Source: Candidatus Jordarchaeia archaeon (GTDB lineage Archaea; Asgardarchaeota; Jordiarchaeia; Jordiarchaeales; Freyrarchaeaceae). From it: DNA of 25,511 bases. The stretch spans positions 6,877-32,387 of the forward strand of contig JAHAWR010000005.1 of the NCBI GenBank assembly GCA_018383835.1, in the 5' to 3' direction. Made by a program: the position numbers and the translations under genes. Every line of letters starts with the position of its first letter. Within the stretch, counting starts at the first letter, position 1. The notes under the pieces are model-generated. The model had not been told where the DNA came from and ran no database searches. It saw nothing but the letters and a program-made list of their open reading frames with translations. Positions 8,919 to 14,770 of this stretch are shown piece after piece.

Positions 8919-8961
8919 TCCTATCATATTATATAAATTTTTTCCTTTTTTTATGATAGGA
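8919..8961. promoter_or_regulatory. Inverted-repeat operator pair 1 around a TATA-like box
   Basis: Arms TCCTATCAT (8919-8927) and ATGATAGGA (8953-8961) are perfect inverted repeats separated by 25 bp. The spacer holds TATATAAA (8930-8937). Because this box is nearly symmetric it could direct transcription either way, including the minus-strand herA operon 42 bp away. Arm sequence, spacing and box position match pair 2 at 9070-9112. Confidence 0.6.
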
Positions 8962-9069
8962 CTGTCTTAGAAAAATTAATTCTTTCGTCAAAAGTACATA
9001 TGGAAGGAAAATGTTTTTCAAAATGGACAAAAGATTTGCTGGAGGATTTTCAGGTTTATAGAGGTTTTC

Positions 9070-9112
9070 TCCTATTACGAATATATAAAGAAGCGGATTT
9101 TTCGTGATAGGA
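9070..9112. promoter_or_regulatory. Inverted-repeat operator pair 2 around a TATA box
   Basis: Arms TCCTATTACGAA (9070-9081) and TTCGTGATAGGA (9101-9112) are inverted repeats with one mismatch. TATATAAAG begins at 9082, so transcription toward the winged-helix array would start close to the right arm. The span of the 8-bp core arms is 41 bp, the same as in pair 1. A further TATA-like CTTATAAGG sits at 9136-9144, nearer the first winged-helix start. A bound repressor would mask the TATA box; that is inference. Confidence 0.6.
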
Positions 9113-9192
9113 TCAGCCACGTTTTGAAGGAAAGACTTATAAGGTTTTGTAAATTAATTTTTATTAAATAACTTCCGTTGTTATTTTTTGAG

Positions 9193-9495
9193 ATGAAAGA
9201 TTGCGGAAGTGAGTGTCTGGTGGATGACGTGTTGAAGACGCTTATGGACCTGGACAAGGCTAAGACTAGGTTGGATGTTTTGAATGCGGTTCTAGATTAT
9301 GGTCCCGTTTCTCCTTCTGAGCTTGCTGAGAGGCTTGGCTTATCCCAGAACGCCGTTAACATAGCGCTCCACTACTTGTCTAAGAGCGGTGTCGTGAGGA
9401 AGGTTGAGAGGGGACTTTACGAGGCGAACTACGCTGTTTTCTGTAAGGCTTTTTTGGCGTTGGCATTTAGGCTGAGGGATGTTATTGGGAGGTGA
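9193..9495 (+). CDS. Winged-helix DNA-binding protein 1 of 5 in tandem
   Basis: A 100-residue winged-helix protein. After an N-terminal helix comes the wHTH: VLNAVLDYGPVSPSELAER, then LSQNAVNIALHYLSKSGVV as the recognition helix, and a wing ending in VERGLYEANYAVF. A C-terminal amphipathic helix (FLALAFRLRDVI) probably serves dimerisation. The same plan, including the closing YEANY motif, recurs in genes 3 and 4 of the array. I place the start at ATG 9193; the frame is also open to a TTG at 9178. No effector or enzymatic domain is present. It is the first gene after the double inverted-repeat spacer and may help regulate it. Likely a transcription factor or small chromatin protein. Confidence 0.8.
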   Translation: MKDCGSECLVDDVLKTLMDLDKAKTRLDVLNAVLDYGPVSPSELAERLGLSQNAVNIALHYLSKSGVVRKVERGLYEANYAVFCKAFLALAFRLRDVIGR

Positions 9496-9501
9496 GGTAT
9501 T

Positions 9502-9774
9502 GTGAGTAGGCTTGGTGACAGTGTTTTGAGACTTCGCGGGGGGAGCCTGAAGGTGCTGTCCCTCCTCTCGGTTTCAGCTAAGCCTCTTAGGCCGAGCGAA
9601 ATAGCTGAGATCTTGAGGATGCCACTGAAGGACGTTGGGAAGTACCTTGTGCGGCTTTCCGAGAAGGGGTTGGTTTCGAAGGTTGAGGTGAACGGCTCCC
9701 CCGGCTATGTCTCCAACTTAGACTTACTGGAGCTTGTACTGGATCATGAGAGACGCTTGAGAAACTTGGAGTAG
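9502..9774 (+). CDS. Winged-helix DNA-binding protein 2 of 5 in tandem
   Basis: A 90-residue winged-helix protein, starting at GTG 9502 with GAGGTGAGG upstream and 6 bp after the previous stop. Core: LKVLSLLSVSAKPLRPSEI, then the recognition region MPLKDVGKYLVRLSEKGLV and a wing of about 12 residues. It ends with a predicted coiled-coil helix (LLELVLDHERRLRNLE). It is the least similar of the five in the recognition helix and lacks the YEANY motif, but has the same size and order of elements. It probably shares ancestry with its neighbours and may form heterodimers with them; that is inference. Confidence 0.78.
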   Translation: MSRLGDSVLRLRGGSLKVLSLLSVSAKPLRPSEIAEILRMPLKDVGKYLVRLSEKGLVSKVEVNGSPGYVSNLDLLELVLDHERRLRNLE

Positions 9775-9788
9775 GATGAGGACCTGCT

Positions 9789-10094
9789 TTGAAGGTTGAG
9801 GACTTCGAGACTGCCTTTGAGCGCATTTTGGGGATGCGGGAGAGCTCCCTGAAGGTTTTAGTCTACATTCTGGTGAGGGGTGGCCGGGTTACCCCAAAGG
9901 AGATTGTTGATGAGACAGGGTTAAGCCAGAATAGTGTCTGGAAGGCTGTTAGGAGGCTGGAGGCTGCTGGCGTGATAAGGTCTGTTGAGAGGGGGAGCTA
10001 TGAAGCGAACTACGGCTTCATACTAGCTCTGCTCCTCCTCAAACTGCAAAGGATAGCCAAAGTTGTTGGGGAGGGAGGAGTTGGGCAAGAGTGA
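9789..10094 (+). CDS. Winged-helix DNA-binding protein 3 of 5 in tandem
   Basis: A 101-residue winged-helix protein, TTG start at 9789 with GGATGAGG about 7 bp upstream. Core: SLKVLVYILVRGGRVTPKEI, then LSQNSVWKAVRRLEAAGVI and the wing VERGSYEANYGFI, followed by a hydrophobic C-terminal helix ALLLLKLQRIAKVV. It is the closest relative of proteins 1 and 4 in the array: LSQN is shared with 1, and VTPKE and SVW/TVW with 4. Its end overlaps the next gene, so expression is coupled. Confidence 0.8.
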   Translation: MKVEDFETAFERILGMRESSLKVLVYILVRGGRVTPKEIVDETGLSQNSVWKAVRRLEAAGVIRSVERGSYEANYGFILALLLLKLQRIAKVVGEGGVGQE

Positions 10095-10407
10095 GGCGGA
10101 CGCTAGGTCTGGCTTCGCAAAGTTCTTAAAGCTTGGGGAGGCTTCTATGAGGATAGTGGAGTACGTCTTGTGCTCCCCTGACCCTGTTACGCCTAAGGAG
10201 TTGGTTGAAAATCTAGGGTTAAGTGAGGGGACTGTGTGGAACGCACTCAGTAGGCTTAGTAAGGCAGGCTTTCTGATCTCCACCGGGAGGGGAGAGTACA
10301 AGGCTAATCAGGGATACATACTTGCAATGATCCTCCTCGTTTTAGTCGAACTATATGAAAGGAGGGGAAGAGGAAGTGAGCGGCGGCTTCCAAAGGGTGA
10401 ATCCTAG
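10081..10407 (+). CDS. Winged-helix DNA-binding protein 4 of 5 in tandem
   Basis: A winged-helix protein of about 108 residues. Core: ASMRIVEYVLCSPDPVTPKE, then LSEGTVWNALSRLSKAGFL, a wing TGRGEYKANQGYI and a hydrophobic helix AMILLVLVELYERR. The start is uncertain: in-frame TTG codons lie at 10063, 10066 and 10081, and GGAGGGAGGAG runs right up to the last. All options overlap the end of gene 3 (10094), so translation is probably coupled. The basic tail is read through the start of gene 5. Confidence 0.78.
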   Translation: MGKSEADARSGFAKFLKLGEASMRIVEYVLCSPDPVTPKELVENLGLSEGTVWNALSRLSKAGFLISTGRGEYKANQGYILAMILLVLVELYERRGRGSERRLPKGES

Positions 10408-10702
10408 AGCAGTGATATCGGCTCTAATGGGTTTTAGGGAGAGAGGAGCGTCCGTTCTTTCATACATTTTAACGAAGCAGGAGGGGAAGCCTGTTCCGCC
10501 ATCAGAGATCCAGAAGGCGTTGAACATCTCTCCGTCTAACCTTTCTCACTCAGGAAGAAGCCTTGAGCAGCTTGGCTTAATAAAGAGGAGCATAGACGGT
10601 TACACCCCAAATATAGGGGTCGTCGTGGATGTCCTCCTGTCGGTGGTATTAGACCTTGTGAGGCGGGTTGAGGAGCTGGAAAAAGCCATTGAGGGAAAAT
10701 AG
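10376..10702 (+). CDS. Winged-helix DNA-binding protein 5 of 5 in tandem
   Basis: A winged-helix protein of about 108 residues. I prefer the GTG start at 10376, 8 bp after GGAGGGG, over the upstream ATG at 10355; both overlap gene 4. Core: GASVLSYILTKQEGKPVPPS, then ISPSNLSHSGRSLEQLGLI and a wing. It ends in a clear coiled-coil helix (VLDLVRRVEELEKAIEGK). The recognition helix (SNLSHSGRSL) differs strongly from the others, so its DNA target, if any, should differ. It closes the array; a gap of about 130 bp without a recognisable feature separates it from the convergent trxB. Confidence 0.78.
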   Translation: MSGGFQRVNPRAVISALMGFRERGASVLSYILTKQEGKPVPPSEIQKALNISPSNLSHSGRSLEQLGLIKRSIDGYTPNIGVVVDVLLSVVLDLVRRVEELEKAIEGK

Positions 10703-10833
10703 CGCTCATAAAAATCAACGCCAAGCAACAAGCAATAAACCGTAACTGTGAAAAGGTGCACCACTACTTGGCTGAAATTTCCACCGGAGCTCTAGAGTGC
10801 TTCTTTAAGTCTCCATCGAGCGCACACATTTCT

Positions 10834-11775
10834 TCACGCCGAAAGCTTCTTTTTTCTCTTAACATATTTCAAGGCATTTATGGCAGCCATGGCTCCCTCC
10901 CCCGCTGATGTTACAACTTGCATTCCGCCGCATGTGCAATCTCCAGCTGCAAAGACGCCTTCAATGTTTGTCCTCTGCCACCGGTCAACCTTGATGCACC
11001 CCCTCTCATCCACATCTACGCCTGCCTTTCTGACTAAGTCGCTTGTCGGCACACCTCCCAAAGAGATAAAGACGCCATCAGCTGGGAGAACATCTTCCTT
11101 CCCGTCCTCGTATGCTATTTTGACTGCCTCAACACCGTCTTTCCCAACTATGCCGGTAACCCGCGCAGCAACTACTTTTATACCTTTCTCCCCAATTTTT
11201 CGCACTAACTCTTCAGCTACTTCAAAGTGGCCACCATGGGTGATTAAGGTAACCTCTCCCGCTAGCTCAGCCAAAAAAATGGCGTCAACTGCCGCCTCCT
11301 CGCTAGATCCAACCACCACAACTCTTAATCCTTTGAAGAACGCGCCATCACATACAGGGCAGTAGCTCACCCCTCTCCCCAAGAGCTCGGTTTCTCCTGG
11401 CACTTTCAGCTTGCGCCTCCGAGTCCCCGTCGCAACTATCACGGCTATGGAAAGGTACCTGCTCTTCCTAGTTGTGACACTCTTCAGTTCACCCTTAAGC
11501 TCTAGGTCGATGACCTCCTCGAAAGTTTTCAGCTCGGCGCCAAACTTCGAGCACTGCTTAACCATCCGCTCAACAAGATCAACGCCGGCTATGCCTTCAG
11601 GAAACCCTGGATAGTTCTCTATGAGAGGAGAATCCCCCGCTCTTCCACCCGGAATTCCGCTCTCCAAGATAAGTGTCTTTAATCCTAGCCTAGAAGCATA
11701 TATTCCGGCGGTTAACCCGGCCGGGCCAGCACCTATTATGATCAAATCATACACTTGCTCTCCCTGACTCAACAC
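10834..11775 (-). CDS. trxB: Thioredoxin reductase-like flavoprotein
   Basis: A cytosolic FAD disulfide reductase that passes electrons to thioredoxin or glutaredoxin-like partners. FAD motifs: GAGPAG (15-20), ATGTRRRKL and GVFAAGDC (273-280). The redox-active pair is CPVC (Cys 139 and Cys 142). Length 313 is normal. In the pyridine-nucleotide domain the usual GGGxSA is VVGSSEEA (about 154-161), and the HRRxxxR motif that grips the 2'-phosphate of NADPH is replaced by THGGHFEVAEE (about 179-189). It may therefore use NADH, F420H2, ferredoxin or another donor. Additional cysteines (CTC, 280-282) follow the FAD motif. GTG start at 11775 with GGAGG 6 bp upstream; a TATA-like AATATAAAAAAG lies near 11820-11831. 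Confidence 0.88.
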   Translation of the reverse strand: MLSQGEQVYDLIIIGAGPAGLTAGIYASRLGLKTLILESGIPGGRAGDSPLIENYPGFPEGIAGVDLVERMVKQCSKFGAELKTFEEVIDLELKGELKSVTTRKSRYLSIAVIVATGTRRRKLKVPGETELLGRGVSYCPVCDGAFFKGLRVVVVGSSEEAAVDAIFLAELAGEVTLITHGGHFEVAEELVRKIGEKGIKVVAARVTGIVGKDGVEAVKIAYEDGKEDVLPADGVFISLGGVPTSDLVRKAGVDVDERGCIKVDRWQRTNIEGVFAAGDCTCGGMQVVTSAGEGAMAAINALKYVKRKKKLSA

Positions 11776-11947
11776 GTCGCCTCCAACCGGTAAAAGTCCA
11801 ACATAAACTGTGCAGTCACTTTTTTATATTTTCTCACAGCGCCTCACTTAAGAGGCTTGTAAACTGGTGATGGTGCCTAGGGATAATTTTAAAAGTGAGT
11901 GTGGCGACATTTACTATGATTATAACGGCGTTATAAAGGTTAATGAA

Positions 11948-12862
11948 ATGGCCGTAGCAAACGACATCACAGACCTAATCGGTAGAACCCCGATGATCAG
12001 GCTAAAGAGAGTCGTCGGGCCTAGCTCGGCTACTGTTTATGCTAAACTTGAGTGGTACAACGTAAGCGGCTCGGTTAAAGATAGGATGGCTTATTACGTT
12101 TTGAAGTATGCTGAGGCTGCTGGGAAGCTCAGCAGAGACAAGGTTATTCTTGAGGCTACTTCAGGTAATACGGGCATATCGATAGCTATGCTTGCCGCGG
12201 CGAAAGGATACAGGGCGGCGATAGTTATGCCTGAGTCAGTCAGTGCGGAGAGGCGGAAAATAATTAGGGCTTTCGGAGCCGAGTTGATCCTTTCACCTGG
12301 TGAGAAGGGAACTGGAGGTGCTATTGAGCTTAAGCAGAAATTGTTGAAAGAAAATCCTGAAAGGTATGTTGACGTAGACCAGTTTCGTGATCCAGCCAAC
12401 ATAGTAGCTCACTACGAGACCACAGGTAAAGAAATACTTGAGCAAACACAAGGGAAACTGGACATGGTTGTAGTCGGGGTAGGAACTGCTGGAACCGGTG
12501 TTGGAGTATCTATGCGAGTTAAAGAGTATAATCCAAATATAAAGGTGGTTGGCGTAGTTCCGGAGCTTGGCGTGAGCATTCAGGGGCTCAGAAACCCGGA
12601 TGAACCCTACCCGACTCAACTCTTCAGAATGGAATTGTTTGACGAGATAATTGAAATTTCCAGGGAGCAAGTACCAGAAACGTTTGAAGTCGCTAGGAGA
12701 ATAGCGAGGATGGAGGGATTACTAATAGGGATGAGTTCAGCGGCAATAATGTACGTCGCCCTAAAGAAGGCAAGGGAGATAGGGACAGGGAAAACAATAG
12801 TTGCTGTACTGCCGGATAACGGGTTAAAGTACCTCAGCACACCACTTTACAACTCTCCTTGA
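11948..12862 (+). CDS. cysK: Cysteine synthase family (O-acetylserine sulfhydrylase-like) PLP enzyme
   Basis: A fold-type II PLP enzyme that most likely makes cysteine from O-acetylserine or O-phosphoserine and sulfide. Motifs: DITDLIGRTPMIRLKR at the N-terminus, SGSVKDR with the PLP lysine (Lys 44), TSGNTG (71-76) and the phosphate-binding glycine loop GVGTAGTGVG, where the family usually has GTGGT. The C-terminal AVLPDNGLKYLST segment fits. I chose ATG 11948 because the family begins there and a TATA-like GATTATAACGG lies about 27 bp upstream (leaderless). The frame is open back to GTG 11867/ATG 11870, which would add 27 unmatched residues. Cystathionine beta-synthase-like activity is the alternative. 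It is divergent from trxB. Confidence 0.88.
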   Translation: MAVANDITDLIGRTPMIRLKRVVGPSSATVYAKLEWYNVSGSVKDRMAYYVLKYAEAAGKLSRDKVILEATSGNTGISIAMLAAAKGYRAAIVMPESVSAERRKIIRAFGAELILSPGEKGTGGAIELKQKLLKENPERYVDVDQFRDPANIVAHYETTGKEILEQTQGKLDMVVVGVGTAGTGVGVSMRVKEYNPNIKVVGVVPELGVSIQGLRNPDEPYPTQLFRMELFDEIIEISREQVPETFEVARRIARMEGLLIGMSSAAIMYVALKKAREIGTGKTIVAVLPDNGLKYLSTPLYNSP

Positions 12863-12904
12863 AGAAGGGGACCTCGCTTAGAGACCTGAAAAAGCGTGCG
12901 CTTT

Positions 12905-12922
12905 TGTTTAAAATGTTTAAAA
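12905..12922 (+). repeat. Tandem 9-bp direct repeat in the promoter region
   Basis: TGTTTAAAA occurs twice back to back, about 85 bp upstream of the ATG of the COG2522-type regulator. Either copy could act as a TATA-like element or a regulator site. Confidence 0.35.
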
Positions 12923-13005
12923 TATGTAAATCACAACTCTTAGTAACTGAAAAATATGTGAGATGTTAATAGAGGAAGCTTGTAGCGTTGTGGTGGTGGT
13001 TTCTT

Positions 13006-13386
13006 ATGCGTCCTCCATGTGAGTTTGTTACGAAGTGCGTGCTTCCTGTTGTTCGTTCCCTTATAGTGAGGGAACTTATTAATAGCTATGGTTTCTCGCA
13101 GGTGGTTGTAGCTAAGATGCTTGGGGTCACTCAAGCTACGATAAGTCATTACCTGTATTCGAAGCGTGGTAAGAAGTACTTGGAGAAAGTAAGTTCGAAT
13201 GAGGACATAGTGCAGATGGTAAAGAAGCTGGCTGACGGGGTAGCTAATGGGAGCGTCTCTGATGTGGAGTTGATAGCGCGCTTTTGTGACGTTTGCTCAA
13301 GCATACGTTCCAAGCGTTTATTGTGTGACGTTCAGGGGGAGCTTAACGTGGTAGGTGACGCATGTGGCCTTCGCAAGGAGACTTAA
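13006..13386 (+). CDS. Archaeal HTH transcriptional regulator, COG2522 type
   Basis: A 126-residue predicted regulator of the archaeal family that starts with MRPPCE and continues with a Xre-like helix-turn-helix: GFSQVVVAKMLGVTQATISH (29-48) then YLYSKRG. The C-terminal part carries CDVC (94-97) and a further Cys at 107, the cysteine cluster usual in this family and possibly a metal or Fe-S/redox sensor site. I chose ATG 13006, preceded by GGTGGT, since the family begins exactly there; the frame is open to TTG 12988. It sits between the cysteine synthase gene and fdhD, so control of sulfur genes is plausible but not shown. Confidence 0.82.
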   Translation: MRPPCEFVTKCVLPVVRSLIVRELINSYGFSQVVVAKMLGVTQATISHYLYSKRGKKYLEKVSSNEDIVQMVKKLADGVANGSVSDVELIARFCDVCSSIRSKRLLCDVQGELNVVGDACGLRKET

Positions 13387-13608
13387 GGGGGCTTTCATGT
13401 ACCGTGTTAACCATTTTCGAGCCCACTTTAAGCATGATTTGGCGATGCCACTGGGCGAAAACTCGCGGGAGGGAACGATCAGAGAAATTAGTGGGGAAAA
13501 ATGGATTAAGCAGCGTGTAAGTGGTAATTGAAAGAAAAGTTTCAGCGTCTTGGAGTTGGAGGCTAGGGGATCATTATGGAGCCATTTTTGTCTCCTTAAA
13601 AGATTTCT

Positions 13609-14394
13609 TTGGGGGGCTGTATTATTCAGCTGGTGAGTGTGAAAGTTAAGAGGTTCGACTTGCTTGAGGGCAGAGCTGAATTCGTGGATGATTGGGTGGC
13701 GGTGGAGGAGCCCGTTGTGCTTTATGTTAACGGGGAGCGCGTCGCCAAGTTTCTGTCGCTTCCGTCTCAGCTGGAGGAGCTTTGTGTCGGTTGGCTTCTA
13801 ACTCAGTCATTGATAGACTCTGTTGACGAGATAGAAAGCGTGGAGGTTAAAAGCGGGGAGGTTAGGATCCGCTGCAAGAGAAATATCTGTGCTAGATTGA
13901 GCAAGGCGGGGCTGGTAGTGGATTCAGCTTACGGGTATGAGGAGGGGGCACACTTCCGCCTTGACCGAGCTGTGGCTTTCGTTAGCTCGAAGTATAGAGT
14001 TAAAGCAGCAGAAATCTTGTCTTTCCTTAATGTTCTCAATGAGAAGTCGCGAGTGTTCAGGGTTACGGGAGGCACTCATTCTGCTGCAATATTCAGCAAC
14101 GAGGAACTTGTGTCTTTCGCTGAGGATGTAGGACGGCATAATGCCGTCGACAAAGCGGTAGGTGCAGCCGCTATTCGAGGAGTCGACTTCTCCTGTTCAG
14201 TTCTTGCGAGCACTGGGAGGCAGCCGGCCAATATGGTTCTAAAGGCTGCACGCGTCGGCATACCCATAGTTGCATCCATTTCCGCTCCACTACATTCAGG
14301 AATAATTGCGGCGGAGAAGGCGGGGGTAACACTAGTTTGCTTCGTGAGAGAAAAACGAATGAACGTTTACACCCACCACGAAAGGATAGAGTGA
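13609..14394 (+). CDS. fdhD: FdhD-family sulfur carrier homologue lacking the CxxC pair
   Basis: FdhD carries sulfur from a cysteine desulfurase to the molybdenum cofactor of formate dehydrogenase. Most family motifs are here: EEPVVLYVNGE, GGTHSAAIF, EDVGRHNAVDKAVG, STGRQPANMVLKAARVGIPI, SAPLHSG and FVREKRMNVYTHHERI. The normal SxCGxCG active loop is instead SAYGYEEG (106-113), so both transfer cysteines are replaced by Tyr 108 and Glu 111. Other cysteines (Cys 89, Cys 94) sit just before the loop and might substitute. No molybdoenzyme gene is in the window. The TTG start at 13609 is uncertain; GTG 13633 or 13639 fit a TATA-like CCTTAAAAGA at about 13592-13601. It converges with the sufS-iscU-nifS operon. 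Confidence 0.85.
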   Translation: MGGCIIQLVSVKVKRFDLLEGRAEFVDDWVAVEEPVVLYVNGERVAKFLSLPSQLEELCVGWLLTQSLIDSVDEIESVEVKSGEVRIRCKRNICARLSKAGLVVDSAYGYEEGAHFRLDRAVAFVSSKYRVKAAEILSFLNVLNEKSRVFRVTGGTHSAAIFSNEELVSFAEDVGRHNAVDKAVGAAAIRGVDFSCSVLASTGRQPANMVLKAARVGIPIVASISAPLHSGIIAAEKAGVTLVCFVREKRMNVYTHHERIE

Positions 14395-14399
14395 ACTTT

Positions 14400-14428
14400 C
14401 AATTCCCCTTTAATGGGATTTTGGTTTT
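14400..14428 (+). terminator. Possible terminator after fdhD
   Basis: A short stem (TCCC/GGGA around CTTTAAT) is followed by TTTTGGTTTTT directly after the fdhD stop. T-rich runs end archaeal transcription; the stem is weak. Confidence 0.3.
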
Positions 14429-14485
14429 TGAAATTGAAGACTGATAAGAGTTGGAGTTGAAAAAGTAGCAAATTGGCGGGGGATG

Positions 14486-14770
14486 TTAGCTTAGAATTTT
14501 CTCGAGAGTTTTTTCCACGTCTTCTTTGTTCTTAGCGTTCTTGAATATTACGCGGCCTGTCCTGTAAACTTTCAGGGTTTTCCCTTCATATGTCACGTCG
14601 AACATTACCCCTGAAAGTGATCTCAGAACTTGCCCGTGCTTTATGATCTTTTCCAGGGCCTCGTCTTTTTTGGTGCGCTTGAATGTTACTATGAATTCCT
14701 TCTCTTCACCGCATGCCTCCTCTATGCCGGCAACGTACTCATCTAATGGCGTTTCAACCCCTCCGACAAA
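14486..14770 (-). other. Open frame without start codon, -1 to and overlapping the sufS end
   Basis: From 14770 to the stop at 14486 one frame stays open for 94 codons and looks like real protein: FIVTFKRTKKDEALEKIIKH, a strand pair (VMFDVTYEG, LKVYRTG), VIFKN and a final helix EDVEKTLEKIL, a beta-alpha-beta-beta-alpha plan. No ATG, GTG or TTG occurs before its middle. It is in the -1 frame of sufS, and the switch point would be the four-G run at 14758-14761, just before the sufS stop. It may be a C-terminal domain of SufS reached by slippage or hidden by a missing base, or a separate gene with a non-standard start. I do not recognise the family. Confidence 0.5.

Noticed and set aside
9000..9107. 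35-codon ORF between the two inverted-repeat pairs
   Set aside because: No ribosome-binding site, unconvincing composition, and its end runs through operator pair 2. A small peptide cannot be excluded.
9193..10702. The winged-helix genes as frameshifted pieces of one large protein
   Set aside because: Each piece is a full winged helix with its own start signal, and the pieces repeat rather than continue one another.
10880..11365. Long plus-strand ORF opposite trxB
   Set aside because: It is the antisense of a gene with clear FAD and CPVC motifs, is rich in Ser/Thr/Pro as such shadows are, and has no ribosome-binding site.
12293..12670. Minus-strand ORF opposite the cysteine synthase gene
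   Set aside because: Antisense shadow of a gene with intact PLP motifs; no family resemblance.
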